Positions 12,865 through 24,715 are shown, counted from the stretch's first letter. The stretch: DNA of 64,000 bases from Oegoconia quadripuncta (GCA_949316235.1 OX438754.1:8603501-8667500); one strand, 5' to 3'. A program made the numbers and translations. Notes: generated from the letters alone by a model not told the origin.

Positions 12865-12873
12865 ACTTACCAA
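12865..12873 (-). promoter_or_regulatory. Splice donor after the YPWM codons of Antp
   Basis: TTG/GTAAGT on the minus strand, with GT at 12870..12869. If the reading frame ran past this point it would add only ten residues unlike Antp before a stop, so splicing here is strongly expected. It joins in phase 1 to the homeobox exon outside the window. Confidence 0.88.
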
Positions 12874-13718
12874 ATTGACTTCGCATCCAAGGATAGAGTG
12901 GACTAGGCAGCGACGCATTGGTGTTTGGCGGGGGCTGTTGAGGAGGTGGCTGTTGCGCGTGCATGGACTGTTGGTGCATCGGGGGCATCTGTGTTTGATG
13001 CTGCATGTCATCCACGGGGTACATAAGGTGCTGTTGGTGCGGCGGTACCCCGTGCTGTACCATATGCTGTTGAGGGTGCATATGGTGCGGCATTTGTTGC
13101 GCCTGTTCCAAAGGAGGACTTCCAGGAACTCCGCCCGCCGTCGCCGCCGCCGCTTGTAACTTGCACGACGTGTAAACCGCCGGCGCAGGAGGTTGATGCC
13201 CATTTGGGCCGTACCCATCACCCTTAGGACCCATATGACCCATCTGAGAGGGACTGTCCGGTCGGTAACCATTTTGTTCCATTTGTTGATAATACCCCAA
13301 TCGATCGTAAGGTGGAAACCTAGGGTATGGCATGCCAGGTGCCGGTTGCGCTGGGTAATGGTGCTGCGCTGGCCTAAGCTGCTGATCACAGCCATCCATA
13401 TCATGCCCCTGTTGGGGCACCGCACCGTAGTGCGCATGTGCTTGCTGGTGTTCATGGCCTCCGCCGTTCCTCATATCCGGCATATATGCGTTGGAGAAAT
13501 ATGTCATGCTGTCGCAATTGTTGGCGCTCATCGCGGGCCCGCAGCCCGCGTGGCTCGCGTCCGTATCTTCCGTTGCAGATTTTCGGCCGCTTGGGCCGAC
13601 ACTACCAACGTTCAGTCACCACACAAACACTTCGGATTCCATTCACTACACGGCAGCGATCGATCTCACTGGCGTCTCACGCAACGGACGGTGTCTCCTC
13701 ATCGATTCCTCGGCGAAT
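12871..13718 (-). CDS. Antp: Antennapedia, first coding exon with leader part (partial gene)
   Basis: Codes for the N-terminal 220 residues of Antennapedia, a nuclear Hox transcription factor that specifies thoracic identity. CDS runs from the ATG at 13531 to 12871; 13532..13718 would be 5' leader. Family marks seen: N-terminus MSANNCDSMTYF (1-12), MPYPRFPPYDR (67-77), VYTSCKLQAA (119-128), a His/Gln/Pro-rich stretch (about 145-202), and LPSPLYPWMRSQF (208-220) with the YPWM hexapeptide at 213-216, which in Hox proteins contacts the cofactor Extradenticle/PBC. The start is supported by an in-frame TGA at 13616..13618. The 3' end is a donor, TTTG/GTAAGT, splitting the Gly-221 codon after its first base (phase 1), where known Antp genes also break before the homeobox. 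Glutamine runs are much shorter than in fly Antp. The homeobox exon is not in the window. Identification is firm; the exact 5' exon edge is inferred. Confidence 0.96.
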
Positions 13719-13750
13719 CTGAAAAGGAAAGGTTACTGCACTTAGTAAAT
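13719..13750 (-). promoter_or_regulatory. Splice acceptor and branch site before the Antp coding exon
   Basis: On the minus strand a pyrimidine run ending CCTTTCCTTTTCAG closes an intron at 13719. TTTACTAAG, a good branch-site match, lies about 25 nt upstream at 13741..13749. This implies that the Antp start codon lies in an internal exon and that the 5' leader begins further to the right. Seen directly as sequence; its use in splicing is inferred. Confidence 0.7.
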
Positions 13751-14290
13751 CTATAATTAAAGTATTTTTCGAATGGTCAGGTGAAGTGGTGCGGCCCTCG
13801 ATCGATAGAATGTTTGTTTTGGCTCGCGGATTGCAGCGGCGGAGTCATGACGCGCCGTCGTCGACTTGACAGCCGACACAAAGATACTGATGTGTCCTGA
13901 CGTTGGAACACACACGCAGTTATAAAATCTCATATGTTCCAAGTAAAACGCCTATTAGCGACAACCTGTCTGCGGTACGGGCTCCCGTTCGTCGCAGATA
14001 ACTAAGCGGCATTTTTAAACGCGAGTCAAGTGTGTACAAATTCCGTCTTTGTCTGGTCGGAGGAAGGTGGTTCTCTAAACTGAGACAGGGATAGCTGAAA
14101 TAATGTCACGTCTCAAGTCGACATGTGGCTGACCCGACGTCATATCCTCGACATTTCCCAGCAGTTGATGGAGCATGAGTGACAACCGCGCCGCGGCCTG
14201 ACGACATAACCTTACAGCGACGTTAATTTGTTTACCTAGTGGCATACAACACCGAAGCTTTGCGCTATCATCGTGATCTCGCACTACAAG
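13751..14290 (-). promoter_or_regulatory. CpG-rich segment directly upstream of the Antp coding exon
   Basis: GC content stays well above the surrounding intron, with many CpGs (for example GACGCGCCGTCGTCGACTTG near 13850 and CGCGCCGCGGCCTGACG near 14188). On the minus strand TATTTCAG/CTATC at about 14092 is an acceptor-like site. It may hold a proximal promoter, a leader exon or a conserved intronic enhancer. Minus-strand open frames at 13757..13942 and 14075..14284 do not look like proteins. Confidence 0.4.
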
Positions 14291-14876
14291 CTCTATAAAG
14301 TAGAAAATTTATGGCATTCTTAATGCGACAGCTACTAGAATTTACCGAGTTACACAACAACAAAAAAATTCAATTACCTACTATGTGCATGATAAAAACT
14401 TGAAAATTTTCGCATTTAGATAAGATCACATGACTATTTATGATTTTACACAATTTTCTTGTTTACCAAGGCTTACGATCGAAGTAGCAGATCAGAGGCA
14501 TCATTTCAAAGTTACATCTGAGTATTTTGGACATGCTTTGTTAAATTCATATTCAAGTAAAAAAATCTGAGTGCCTCCCGTCTGTAGAGCCCCGCCCCTA
14601 AGGCTGACTCAAGTTATTTATATTTAAAACCGAAATGCTCAAGCTTCATTAGCGACAGTTAATGATGGCGTCGATTCTCCAGACAATGTTTCTGTGATGC
14701 TACTGTGGGTTAAGTCATGTAACATTACTCTGGAAAAATATTGGACCATATGATAATGTTCTTTGTAAACTTTATATAATTTAGTAAATCCAAAAAAATA
14801 AATGTCTACAAATATTTTCAAGAAAAGAACTTTGGATAATCTATTTTTGGGTAAAGTTATCTTCACTTTCGACCAC
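14291..14876. other. AT-rich sequence, nothing recognised
   Basis: One minus-strand frame (14639..14878) of 79 codons has no recognisable features and abuts a SINE; I treat it as chance. Confidence 0.5.
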
Positions 14877-15181
14877 ATCCGTGGCGCAATGTAAATAACA
14901 TAGGGTCTACGATTCGGAGGTCGCGGGTTCGATCCCAGCGGGCTACATGTTACTCGGTTTGGTTGGTGCAGTACATTTTAAATGTCCGCCTGGCTAGCTA
15001 CCAACTTGTTATCTAAATTTGCCGCCAAAACAACGATTTGAAGTTTTCCGGTTGTCACAGATAAGATTGCCAGTCCTCTAAATAAGATTTGCGGGTCAGT
15101 ACGTTTCCATCGCCAGCCTCATCTTCACTTAACATCAGGTATGATTGAGCTCAAGTGCTAACCCGTTATGCATAAAAAAAA
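14877..15181 (+). mobile_element. SINE family A copy, near full length
   Basis: Head TCCGTGGCGCAATGTAAATA, box B GGTCGCGGGTTCGATCCC at about 14920..14937, body CCGCCTGGCTAGCTACCAAC, and tail ACCCGTTATGCATAAAAAAA. Small internal deletions relative to other copies. Confidence 0.9.
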
Positions 15182-15417
15182 CTTTAATTCTATTTAAAAT
15201 CTTGTATCGCAGAATTTTAACTAACTGTGACAATCGCGTTTTATCAAACGGCAACAAAGCTAGTGAGTTCATTTAAAATCCCACTAATAATATGAAAGTT
15301 GTTCCTCAATCGCATGAACGGATATAGATGGAAAAGTACAAAGATGGACATTTGTCCATCTTTTTATTCAGGGTATTTACCCTGAATTAACATTATATTG
15401 GTGTATTCAATAACACA

Positions 15418-15645
15418 GACATACATCAACAGTCTTACTAGTGGTTACCTGATAGTCAATATTTTCAAGCCCCCTGAAGATCACCGACTTGGCTTGACTA
15501 TTGCTTTCAATTGAAAACAACTGGAACCGACTATTCAACCTGCCTTCCGTAGTATGGGAGCACTCGTATTAAAATGCCACTATTGCTCACCCATCCAAGG
15601 ACTGCCACGCCATTCATTGCTTAACTTCGCTAATCGAAAACGAAA
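15418..15645 (-). mobile_element. 5S rRNA-derived SINE (family D)
   Basis: The right end, read on minus, gives GATTAGCGAAGTTAAGCAAT and then CCTTGGATGGGTGAGC. These match the internal control region of 5S rRNA (CGAAGTTAAGCAGC ... CTTGGATGGGTGACC). The body contains ACTCGTATTAAAATGCCA and ACCGACTTGGCTTGACTATT on plus, shared with the copies at 37.8 and 61.1 kb. A polymerase III SINE with a 5S-like head fits best. Confidence 0.8.
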
Positions 15646-15756
15646 TCAAATATATGGGAAGTTAAAAGTAATGAAGAGGAGGGGGATTAAATTTATAATA
15701 GTGTAGTAAAATATTATTAACTATATTTAAATATAAAAAACCCGGAAGCTATCGTA

Positions 15757-15957
15757 TGTATGTCGTATTTTTCGGACGCCATGCTGGATTTTTTACCATA
15801 AAATGTATCCTATGACACTCCGGGTACCAAGACGAATCTAACGACACCATGCACTTCCAAATTGGTCAAGCCGTTTAGGCTACAGGATGCGCCAACATTC
15901 ATACATACATACACTCGAGAAACGTTACCCTCCTTCCTTGGGCAATCGGGTAAAAAA
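15757..15957 (-). repeat. Interspersed repeat H, minus copy
   Basis: Shares with 36.61 kb, in opposite orientation: GGCAATCGGG / CCCGACTGCCCC, AGCCGTTTAGGCTACAGG / CCTGTAGCCTAAACCGCTTG, and CATAAAATGTATCCTATGAC / GTCATAGGCTACATTTTATTG. This looks like the 3' region of a retroelement, not recognised further. Confidence 0.65.
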
Positions 15958-16070
15958 CTGGCCATGCATCAAACTTATGGACGGTTTCGTATCGTGTGTT
16001 ATATAGGTACCTGCAACTTATAGGTTGAACGTGTCCAGAGTACTACACTCTCGTACAAACACGCGTTGTC

Positions 16071-16131
16071 ATTCACTGCGTACTCACAGACATGTCCGTC
16101 ACAGACTTATTGTGACGAGCACGCAGTGAAT
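16071..16131. repeat. Isolated imperfect hairpin
   Basis: Outer arms ATTCACTGCGT and ACGCAGTGAAT, with inner arms CGTCACA and TGTGACG around GACTTAT, separated by a bulged stretch. Total about 61 nt. It could be a remnant of a small inverted-repeat element or a transcribed hairpin. No miRNA is recognised. Confidence 0.55.
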
Positions 16132-18940
16132 CGTAAACTCCGCTTATTCTCGTGTTACATGCGAGTTCATGGCTCACAAAATTCAGTTTGTTGGTACTGT
16201 TATATTATATGCATACCTTTTTTTAATAATAATTTTCATTGAAAGTGCTTCATTCATTCTTTCATTGTGTTTCCAAGTTTTAAACACATGCTTGGCAAGA
16301 GGGTGCACATGCACACCGCGATTTATTTGACAAATCTAAAGATGATAATGTATAATCCTTGCAAGCCTTCTTTTTGAAAAAAAAAAATCCATGCAAGTTT
16401 AAAGAATTCCAATTAGAACGCCGCACGCCACGTGGGTTATGCGCATACACGTCGCTAGAAGATATTTCCTTGTGAAATTTCATTTAAATCGGTGAAAAGA
16501 TGCAGGCATACTGGTCCTGTGACTTATGTATGCCAAAGTCCATCCGTTTTTCACATTTGAATACATAACCTTATATATGTAAACATCTACTTTTTTGGGA
16601 ATCTGTTATACATCGTTAAACTGAGGATTCACAAACTGTAATTAATTCTTAAATTGGCGAAACGATAAATGCGTATAGGACCAACAATTGAATGGTATGC
16701 CTACGTATAGCCCGTTCTGAAAATTTGCATGTTGAGGGATGGACAATTTAAATTTACGATTTCGCCGCCCCCCACGCGGGTCGACCCTCGCATTTTTTTA
16801 ATTTTCAATTTCCATTTGCATTCCGACAACTAGATCGGGTATACAGGCGAGATGGCGGGAGATTTATGAAGTGAAATGCGAAATATCCCTTTAATGAAAA
16901 AAATACATCAATTCTTTAGTACATAAGTACATCTATGACGCTCTTATTATTTATCCATGGCTCTTTAAACACGCTACGTTACTAAATTGACTATATATTG
17001 AAAAGTTTTAAATATTGAAACATACCTTACATGTACCCATTTCTCTAAAAATGCCAACTGTTTTTGTAGTGTTCAATATGTTTTTCGCTCAATAAATTTT
17101 AAAGACGTAGAAATCAATACCATGTTTAATCCAGATTCTACATATTTCTTTATTATAACACACACTCACACACTTACACACTTACACACATATACACATA
17201 CACACATACACACCACACACACTCACACATGCACATAGCTACATACGACTACGTTGAACTTTCATAACAGTTAATTAAACTCACAATTTCTCACTCAAGT
17301 ATTCCTTTTTATTATTTTTATTGTTAAGTTTCTTACTAAATTTACACTGTCTGTTTTATTTAGTAAAATAATATAACATATCTATGGAAGAGTGAGGTTC
17401 TCTGATACAGGTATTGCTATACTTACAAGCAGACCTTTAACAACTCATTTATTAAAATTGATATTTTACTGAAAATATTTTTTATTTTTTATTTTATAAC
17501 TAGTATATCAAAATTTTCATAGCGACAAATAATTATATGTCAAAACTGTAATTCTATGAGTTAACAAGACTTTTGTTAACTCAGTTATAGTTATAATCAA
17601 AGTTCACAATCATAACCAGTTAATGTTCTAGCCAGCAATTACGTTTAAGATAAAATCAAAGGCGAAACCCAGTTCACGGAACATGTCTTTAAACTGACCG
17701 ACGAAGAAATTAAGTCTCACGTGCTTTGATAATTTGATAACGGAGTATGCGCTGGATTTGATTTATGGATTAAGAACTGGTTTGCTGAGTCACTGGCTCC
17801 TTTGCCCTCTCAACCATTCCCATGGCCTTACCGTAGCAAGAATATGGCTTCTAAGTAAGGATTGTATGTAATTAAGCTAGTGTGTACAATATGCGTTGAT
17901 GGATCTACAGTCTTCGTGTGAGCGGTCAAAACTTATATAGTGTCTCATCAACGGACTGATCGCTGATAATAGGAGGATTATTTGTCTTGAGAAAAGGGCG
18001 TATCCATGGGGTGTCATCGGGGTCATAACCGCCACCCTGACCCGAACCACTGGTAATTTAGTTTTCGTTGATTTAACAAACATGTACCTTACTTCGATTT
18101 CTTTTTAAAAAACAATTTTAGTACACAAAAAAAGCTGTACTTAGAACGGAACGGAGCTGAATCCCGAGTACTTTGCCATCTCTGTCTCACCTAAAAATAT
18201 GAATTTATCTATCTAGAATGTTATATTGGCCTTAATATGATTGACTGGGGCCTTACACAAACATGTAACTGCCTGACACTATAGCTGGATCCGCCCTTAG
18301 ATTGGGAGCGGTACAACAATGATGCGGCTGGCCGTTATTGGTCTATGCTCCTATACCCATCATACTCACCGAAACAAACGCGTTTGTCATGTTGACCTAA
18401 TCTTCTGTTCCGAGAACTCTGTTATAATCAAATGATTTGCGTTGTTAACATGTGATGGAAACAGGATGTACCTGTTTGTAAATCGATTCAATCCATCTTG
18501 GTGCTCATCTCCTCTTGGGGTAACTATGCAAAATTCTTTTATCTATATAACACATTTTTTTTCGCCTCCTGCGATACGATAATTTGGCTCATTAGGTAGA
18601 TTATTCTCAGTATAAATATTCTTCATATTCTTTCTTCCCACTTTCCCTTGGGCTTGTAACCAGTATGAAAAATACAGATACTAAGTCGTTAATACCGGTA
18701 TTATCTATTTGGCTACCGACATACCTGTAATTATAGAGGTTAAGTGGAGTGAGGCTCTCGGATTAGGAGACATAAGGCTGTTGATCAACCTGTACTTAAT
18801 GATACCAGTTCTACTTAAGAACCGGTGATAATACCGGTACAGTATCTGATAGTCATTCCCGCTACACTAAGTAGAAACAATTGAAGAATTGGTAATGAAA
18901 TGGCATAAGTTTGGTGTTTTATAGCCGTGTTTAATCAATA
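16132..18940. other. Mostly AT-rich DNA without genes
   Basis: Contains a GC patch at about 16765..16790 (CGCCGCCCCCCACGCGGGTC) and the CA-rich microsatellite at 17160. Open frames at 16280 and 17877 on minus are short and unrecognised. Confidence 0.5.
17158..17237. repeat. CA-rich microsatellite
   Basis: Interrupted (CA)n with variant units such as CACTTACA and CATATACACATA over about 80 bp. Confidence 0.9.
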
Positions 18941-19216
18941 AGTATGCCTTTATGACACCGATACTAGAACCAGTAAAAATTAAGGCGAATATACACCATA
19001 CCCGGTAAAAAGCATGCCAGTCTTACTGGATTTCTACTGAAAGTGTGCTTTTTGATGTGCTTGTTTTCATACAATGTTTATATAAGTATACCTTCTCCAA
19101 TCATGCTCCGATTGATGATGTCTATTAGGCATGCCGGTAGCCTTTTACAGGCATGTGTATTTTCGCCTTTACTGTATATACCGGTTCCGGGTCTAGATCG
19201 GTGATACCGGTAGGTA
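18690..19216. mobile_element. Imperfect inverted-repeat element rich in ACCGGT
   Basis: Left arm at about 18955..19020 (ACCGATACTAGAACCAGTAA, then GGCGAATATACAC and GCATGCCAG) is inverted at the right, about 19125..19216 (GGCATGCCGG, GTGTATTTTCGCC, CGGTTCCGGGTCTAGATCGG). TACCGGTA or ACCGGT recurs at 18695, 18822, 18833, 19181 and 19207, so the element may reach left to about 18690. Probably a degenerate MITE; family unknown. Confidence 0.55.
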
Positions 19217-20656
19217 TACAAACATTTTGGTATATCAAGTTCAACTTTTCTTCTCAAAGATATTTCTAATTAAGAAGTACGGGATGTATTTTACTCTTCT
19301 ATTGGTTTTTAGTAGGATCTGTGTCTTAGAGTTCAACTTTGACGCCTTTTTGTTATGCCTCATTGTAATTCTACTTTCGCCTAGCTGCCATAGGTGAAGA
19401 TTCCATGGTTACTGCTAAGTTACAGAGCAATGAACATTGTCGCTAGTTCGAATGTTTGTCGATATACCGAACATTCGCACAAAATTTTTCACTTCGTCGT
19501 TTAAATGCAGATTTCTAAGATATCTTATGTTAGCGTTCCCTGAATGTTATATACAATCTTGATATCTTCAAGTTTATGTTAATAGGGATTTACTGGGATC
19601 GCATGATTCATCTTCGGCTCTATTGTCACTATCCACCAGGTGAGATAGCGATCGAGTGTTTACAAAAAAAAATTACAGTCCATCATAAAAAAAAACTAAC
19701 TAAGGTACTTCTACGTTATACGTTAATATGTTATGAGATTTTAGTGGAACTTTTAAACATGAGTAATTATAGCAACTTATGTAACCAACCCGAAAGAGTA
19801 CCATCACCTATAATTCTCTTCCGAATCTTTAGATGAAATTTTGTAAAACAAAAAGCTTTTGTCCTAAAAACGATAACTCATAAAGTTCTTTCCGTTATAT
19901 ATCATTCGAAATAGCTCCAATCAAACGTGAATACCGTGAAAATATATTCGATGAGTCGTCTAACATTGTTTTTACGTGTAGTATAATATAAATCTTACTA
20001 AAAATATATCTACTCATGTATAGTCTAGGAGACTAGAGGCTAAATTAAAAAGAAAATTAATAACATTTCGCGGGCGACAGTCAGCGGCTGTTTATCAAAC
20101 GACGATCAAAGGATGTATTTTGGGAAAATTCCCAACGCCTGTATTTATCATTTCCACTATTTGTCAATTAGAGTGCTATTGTGGGAACAAAGTGGTTTTG
20201 ATTTATACTCGCCGTATCGATTCAGTACATCTCAAAAGCGGAAGTAAAGGTGTTCTTTTGGTTTACGATACCATTAAATACTTTTTAATTTAATGAAGTT
20301 ACTCGCATAAATTTGGATAATGGCGTTGTTTTTTATGATAAAAGAAGGAGTAAATCATTTTTAAAAACACTATTACGATATATTCGTGAAATTCGTTTCA
20401 TTTCGAAATATGTCTCTTAAAACGATACATTTGCATATATTTTTGTTACCAAGACTCACTTGAATTTGGTTTTTGACTTGTTATTTTTTAAAAGCTGTAT
20501 TTTTTGTTCAGTCTCATAGCTCAGTAACCAAGTTATAGGAAACTATATACTTAAATCCACTACTACATATTATTCCCCATCTTCATACTCCTCCAACTCC
20601 TGTAAGCCAGGGAATCTGCACGACGCTTACAAACGGTAGATGGTGCACTACGTGAC

Positions 20657-20870
20657 TTTTTTTATGCACAACTGGTTAGCACTTGACCTCAATCATGAGG
20701 CCGAAGATGGAAAGGTACTGGCCCGGAAACCGCAACTTATTTGGGGGACTGGCTATCTTATCTCTGACACCGGAACATAACAATGCTTCTAACATTGCTA
20801 CTTGGCAGTAGCCTCGGATAAGATTGTGGTAGCTAGCCAGGCAAACATTTTAAATGCCCTACCATCAACC
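20657..20870 (-). mobile_element. SINE family A copy, head lost
   Basis: Tail complement TTTTTTTATGCACAACTGGT at the left, then ACTTGACCTCAATC, GGGGGACTGGCTATCTTATC and TTGTGGTAGCTAGCCAGG. Ends where the tRNA-like head would start. Confidence 0.82.
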
Positions 20871-21105
20871 TCAGACTCTATTGCTAACCTTGGCCCCGAC
20901 TAATGAAAGAAGAGTTAAATGTGTGAAGGAGGAAAGAAGGTTCCCAGCCCCCACGCCAAATGAGAGAGTAGCTAATTGAATTCAAAATCAATCATAAGAC
21001 TTATACTATGGGGCATCAAGTGATGCTTGACCCCCTAGTTTGACATACCACGGACAGCGCTAAACACCATGTGAATTAAGGAAGATATAGGCTACAGCGA
21101 ACAAC

Positions 21106-21345
21106 AACGACGACCGATTGGTGTAGTGGATAGTGACCCTATCAGCGAAACCAACGGTTGCGGGTTCGAATCCCGCGAGGGGTAAATATTTGTGTGATAA
21201 ATACGAACATTTATTCCCGAGTCTTGGATGTTTATATAAATATTTATGTATGTTTATCCGTTTATCTTGTATCCATAGCACAAACTTTGCTTAGTTTGGG
21301 ACTAGATGATTGGTGTACCTAAGTGTCCGAAATATTATTATTAAA
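21106..21345 (+). mobile_element. SINE family B copy, full length
   Basis: tRNA-like head CCGATTGGTGTAGTGGATAG (box A) and GGTTGCGGGTTCGAATCCCG (box B, about 21156..21175). Body AAATATTTGTGTGATAAATA, TATTCCCGAGTCTTGGATG, and 3' part GTTTGGGACTAGATGATTGG ending in a TTATTATTA run. This is the most complete family B copy and serves as its reference here. Confidence 0.9.
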
Positions 21346-23785
21346 AAACAATGCCCCTAAATGGTTTGTTACTACACAGTTGACATCAAAATAGTCCACT
21401 CCTATACGTAAACCTACCCGGAGACTCTCGATATCCCTTATCTTTAAAGGCAGCAATGACGCTGGTGTCCGTCAATCAGAGACAACCTATGCCAATGCTA
21501 TGTTCATGTTACGCCAGGTTTATCTATGACTACAACACAAGCATCAATAATTATACCTTATATTATAGCTTTTATGATATCCCCAGCGTATGTTGTTGTA
21601 TATGTTGTACATCTCGGAGTATGTAAAAATATCCATATACCGAGATTATATTATTAACATATTATATTTTTATAAATTTTTTCACCGAAATTTTTTTCCA
21701 TACTTCGCTTGCGGTGTCCTTTATTGTGGTTTGGAAAAAAAAGAGAAAGGAAGAAGGAAAAGAAATTGAAAATAATTATTTTTAATTTTTGATCATTTTA
21801 TAAACAATGTTTCTATGACATATATTATCTCTCGAAACAAGCATCTAGCTATCTCGCAATGCTCAAATCATTGGCAGTTATATATACTCAGTCTGTTAAT
21901 GGAGTAAACATTGTTGCAACTAAATTCGCTGTCTATAGAGCCGCGCCTGACTCTTCAGTAGAGTCCAAAAGAGTCAGAAGGCGTCATTCGAGAGCATCAA
22001 TTATTTCGTACGCGTCCATTAATCTACTGCCCGTTTCTTCTGATCTCATTCGTTGTAGTTAGTCTAACATAATTAGAGTGGTATCTTCTAGCATCAATTA
22101 ATTAGATGATGTATTTTTTTTATACTACAAAGTGTAATATGATATTTCAATATAAAATATTCACAGTTTTGATTTTTAGGGTTTCGTAGTTAAACTATCC
22201 TTACAGTAAATCTGTCTCTCCGTTTGTTTATTATAGCTGATTAGATATTTACTCATACAGTAGTGCTGTAGAGGTAAAACTTGGTGTTCCTTATCTATAT
22301 CTTTTAGTATAAAACAAAGGCAATTAAGATAGATCATAATTGCACTTTACGGCATTTCATGTAGATGAATATATTAGAAGATATAACTGGTTTAAAATAC
22401 GCACAACATACAAAAGCAAGTAACAAGATTTACGAAGATTCTTTGTCATATTAATCGTCAAAGCGATTATTTCGTTAGAGTGTGTATCATGAAGTTGAAA
22501 GAATAATTATCAATTACAGCTCCATTAGTTTGCGACTTATAGCAGGGATTGAAAATAATTTATAGATTCTTCTTGATTCCTACAGAAATCTTGATTCCTT
22601 CGCGTTGTGGGTATTTAGTTAATTATGTTAAGCCCACTTTTGACAATTATTATTTTTAAACGAGTATCATTATGATCCATACAATTACTATACACCATCG
22701 TACAACACGATCTTTATAGAATACACGCTTATGGTTTGTTATTGATAATTTTTGCACTAGTACCCTACCCTTGCTTTCTCTCACAGGGCACTAGCTGAAA
22801 ATCAGTGTCTTACCGCTATAGGTGAGGATCCACACTCAGCGACGGCCCATTTGTGGTACAGATACACATACAACTCTATTATAAGTTGTAACAGTTGTAC
22901 TTAATTTTCGTTTTTACTTTTCATTACTGTGAAATAATGCTACATTTTGTAAGAATAACACCAAGCAGAATGATAGGTGCGTCGAATATTTTTGTATGTG
23001 TTTCTATAAACGCTTTATCTATCTACTTTAAACAAAATGACTTAAATCTACAACATAAAAATAAATCTGACTACAGAACCCTACTGCTCATAGTCAAATA
23101 CACACTTTTTCAATTATTTCCAATTATATTTCTTTGCAATATATGAAATAAAAATATTTATTGTTAGGCACCTAGAATAATGTTACAGAACCCAATACAA
23201 AATAGCCCAGGGAAAATACGGTTTGACCTCGGAAAAACGAATAACCGCGATTTTCTTGAACCATTTAAGGAAGTGTTGTAAATATAGTAATAATTGTTAA
23301 AATTAAGTATTTGTAAGAAACGCAAGTACTAAGTAAGTAAAATGGGTTTCTTTAAAAAAAAATGCTCAATTGATGGGTATTTCTTTAAATTCAAATTTAA
23401 ATTCATTTAGGGTTATCGTTACAAAATATTAGTTCTCATTTTTATTTCTTAAGCTCGACGACATTTTCACCAACAACACATGCATGCCTAACTAAAACAG
23501 GCTTAGTTTTTTATCCATCAATAAGTTAACTGTGTTTAACAAAAGTCTACCTAATTAAATATCAGTTAGTATTTATTGTTATTAAGATACAAATTTAAAC
23601 GAGGGTTTTCTAAAAAAATCTAGACTAAGCGCTCCTTTTTTTAGGCTTAATTATTCAAAATTACATCTCTAATATACCTCTATAAGATAGCAATTACATA
23701 AGTCGGTTCTGAATTATATTATCGAGGGATGGCTTCGGGGTCTCAATGTTTTTTTAACTAATATGCTAACACTACCCCGTATTAT
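21346..23785. other. AT-rich DNA without recognised genes
   Basis: No recognised protein or RNA gene. Plus-strand frames 21859..22062 and 22895..23146 are AT-rich with random-looking content. Confidence 0.5.
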
Positions 23786-23787
23786 TG

Positions 23788-24100
23788 GGTACAATATTGG
23801 ATTTACGATTCGGAGGTGGCGGGTTCGATCCCCAGCGGGGTACATGTTTAAGTACTCGGTTTGGTTGGTGGTAGGGCATTTTAAATGTCCGCCTGGCTAG
23901 CTACCACCATCTTATCTAAATTTGCCGCCAAGCAGCAATGTTAATAGCATTGTCGTGTTCCGGTTGTCAGAGATAAGATAGCCAGTCCCCCAAATGTGTT
24001 GGGGTTTCCGGGTCTGTACGCTTCCACCTTCGACCTCATCTTCACTTAACATCAGGTGTGATTGAGGTCAAGTACCAATCCGTTTTGCATAAAAAAAATA
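23788..24100 (+). mobile_element. SINE family A copy, nearly complete
   Basis: Box B GGTGGCGGGTTCGATCCCCA, AGTACTCGGTTTGGTTGGTG, GTGTTGGGGTTTCCGGGTC, and tail ATCCGTTTTGCATAAAAAAA. The first bases of the head are diverged. Confidence 0.9.
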
Positions 24101-24715
24101 TAGAATTGAAGAGTAGCAACAACCTGATGTTGGCACAAATATCGAATATTTGCCGCGGACTCCCCAAAAATGTACACAACAAAAATGGTTTCCCCTACGT
24201 GACATTAGCTCTATTGAAAAAGAGATGGGGATTTTTTTAACATCATCAAAAAGTCGGCTTCCCGAAACGGCTCTCTGGAGTAAATCCTCGACCACTAAGC
24301 GTGGCCTGAGTGAAATGCGATGTTCCCACTAATTACGCCGGCAACTTCTAAATTTAATCAGACAAGTTATGTAATTTTCACCGTGGGCTCATAATTTTTC
24401 ATGAGCTTGACTCCACTGGAGTAGGTACTGTCAGTGTTTACAGCGCTTTTGTCATTTGGCTTTATAAATAGACTTGGTATGTATGATATTATCCGCCTAT
24501 TGTAGTGTTTCTATGATACTGCTCTTCTTTTTTCTTTCTGCGCAAGACATTTAAAATTAATTAAATACTTATATCTTGAGGCTATGTAATAACTTAAGGT
24601 ATCTCTCATGGGGGCTTCATAAAAGGTGACCACATAAGGTGTCTGTTAGTAGGTACATGGGAACCTAACAGAATATTCATATTAATAGTCTAAAAGGCGC
24701 CTAAGAAGCCTAGGC

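Larger units (their letters stand above)
1..12870 (-). other. Antp: Antp intron between hexapeptide and homeobox exons (5' part)
   Basis: All sequence left of the donor at 12870 is intron as far as it goes (at least 12.9 kb), because no homeobox-like coding sequence is visible in any frame on the minus strand. It holds SINE copies at 0.17, 1.5, 2.1, 4.1, 5.7, 5.9 and 6.6 kb, two foldback elements (0.84 and 3.08 kb), a 36-bp tandem repeat (3.69 kb), and a purine-rich GC patch at 7.33 kb. From about 7.45 to 12.8 kb I recognise no gene; the open frames there are short and look random. Confidence 0.75.

Noticed and set aside
1..12870. Antp homeobox exon within the intron
   Set aside because: I looked on the minus strand for codings of KIWFQNRR, RKRGRQTYTR and similar words and saw none; the exon must lie outside the window.
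12832..13756. Long overlapping frames on both strands over the Antp exon (minus 12832..13455; plus 12875..13159, 13193..13756 and others)
   Set aside because: They are out-of-frame or antisense shadows of a GC-rich Hox exon, and only the frame starting at 13531 shows Antp motifs.
15588..15645. True 5S rRNA gene
   Set aside because: Only the internal region is 5S-like and it is joined to a dispersed repeat body.
21106..21185. True tRNA genes at box A/B matches (also 5974, 14920, 23815, 26150 and others)
   Set aside because: The tRNA-like heads are followed by shared SINE bodies and do not fold as full cloverleafs by eye.
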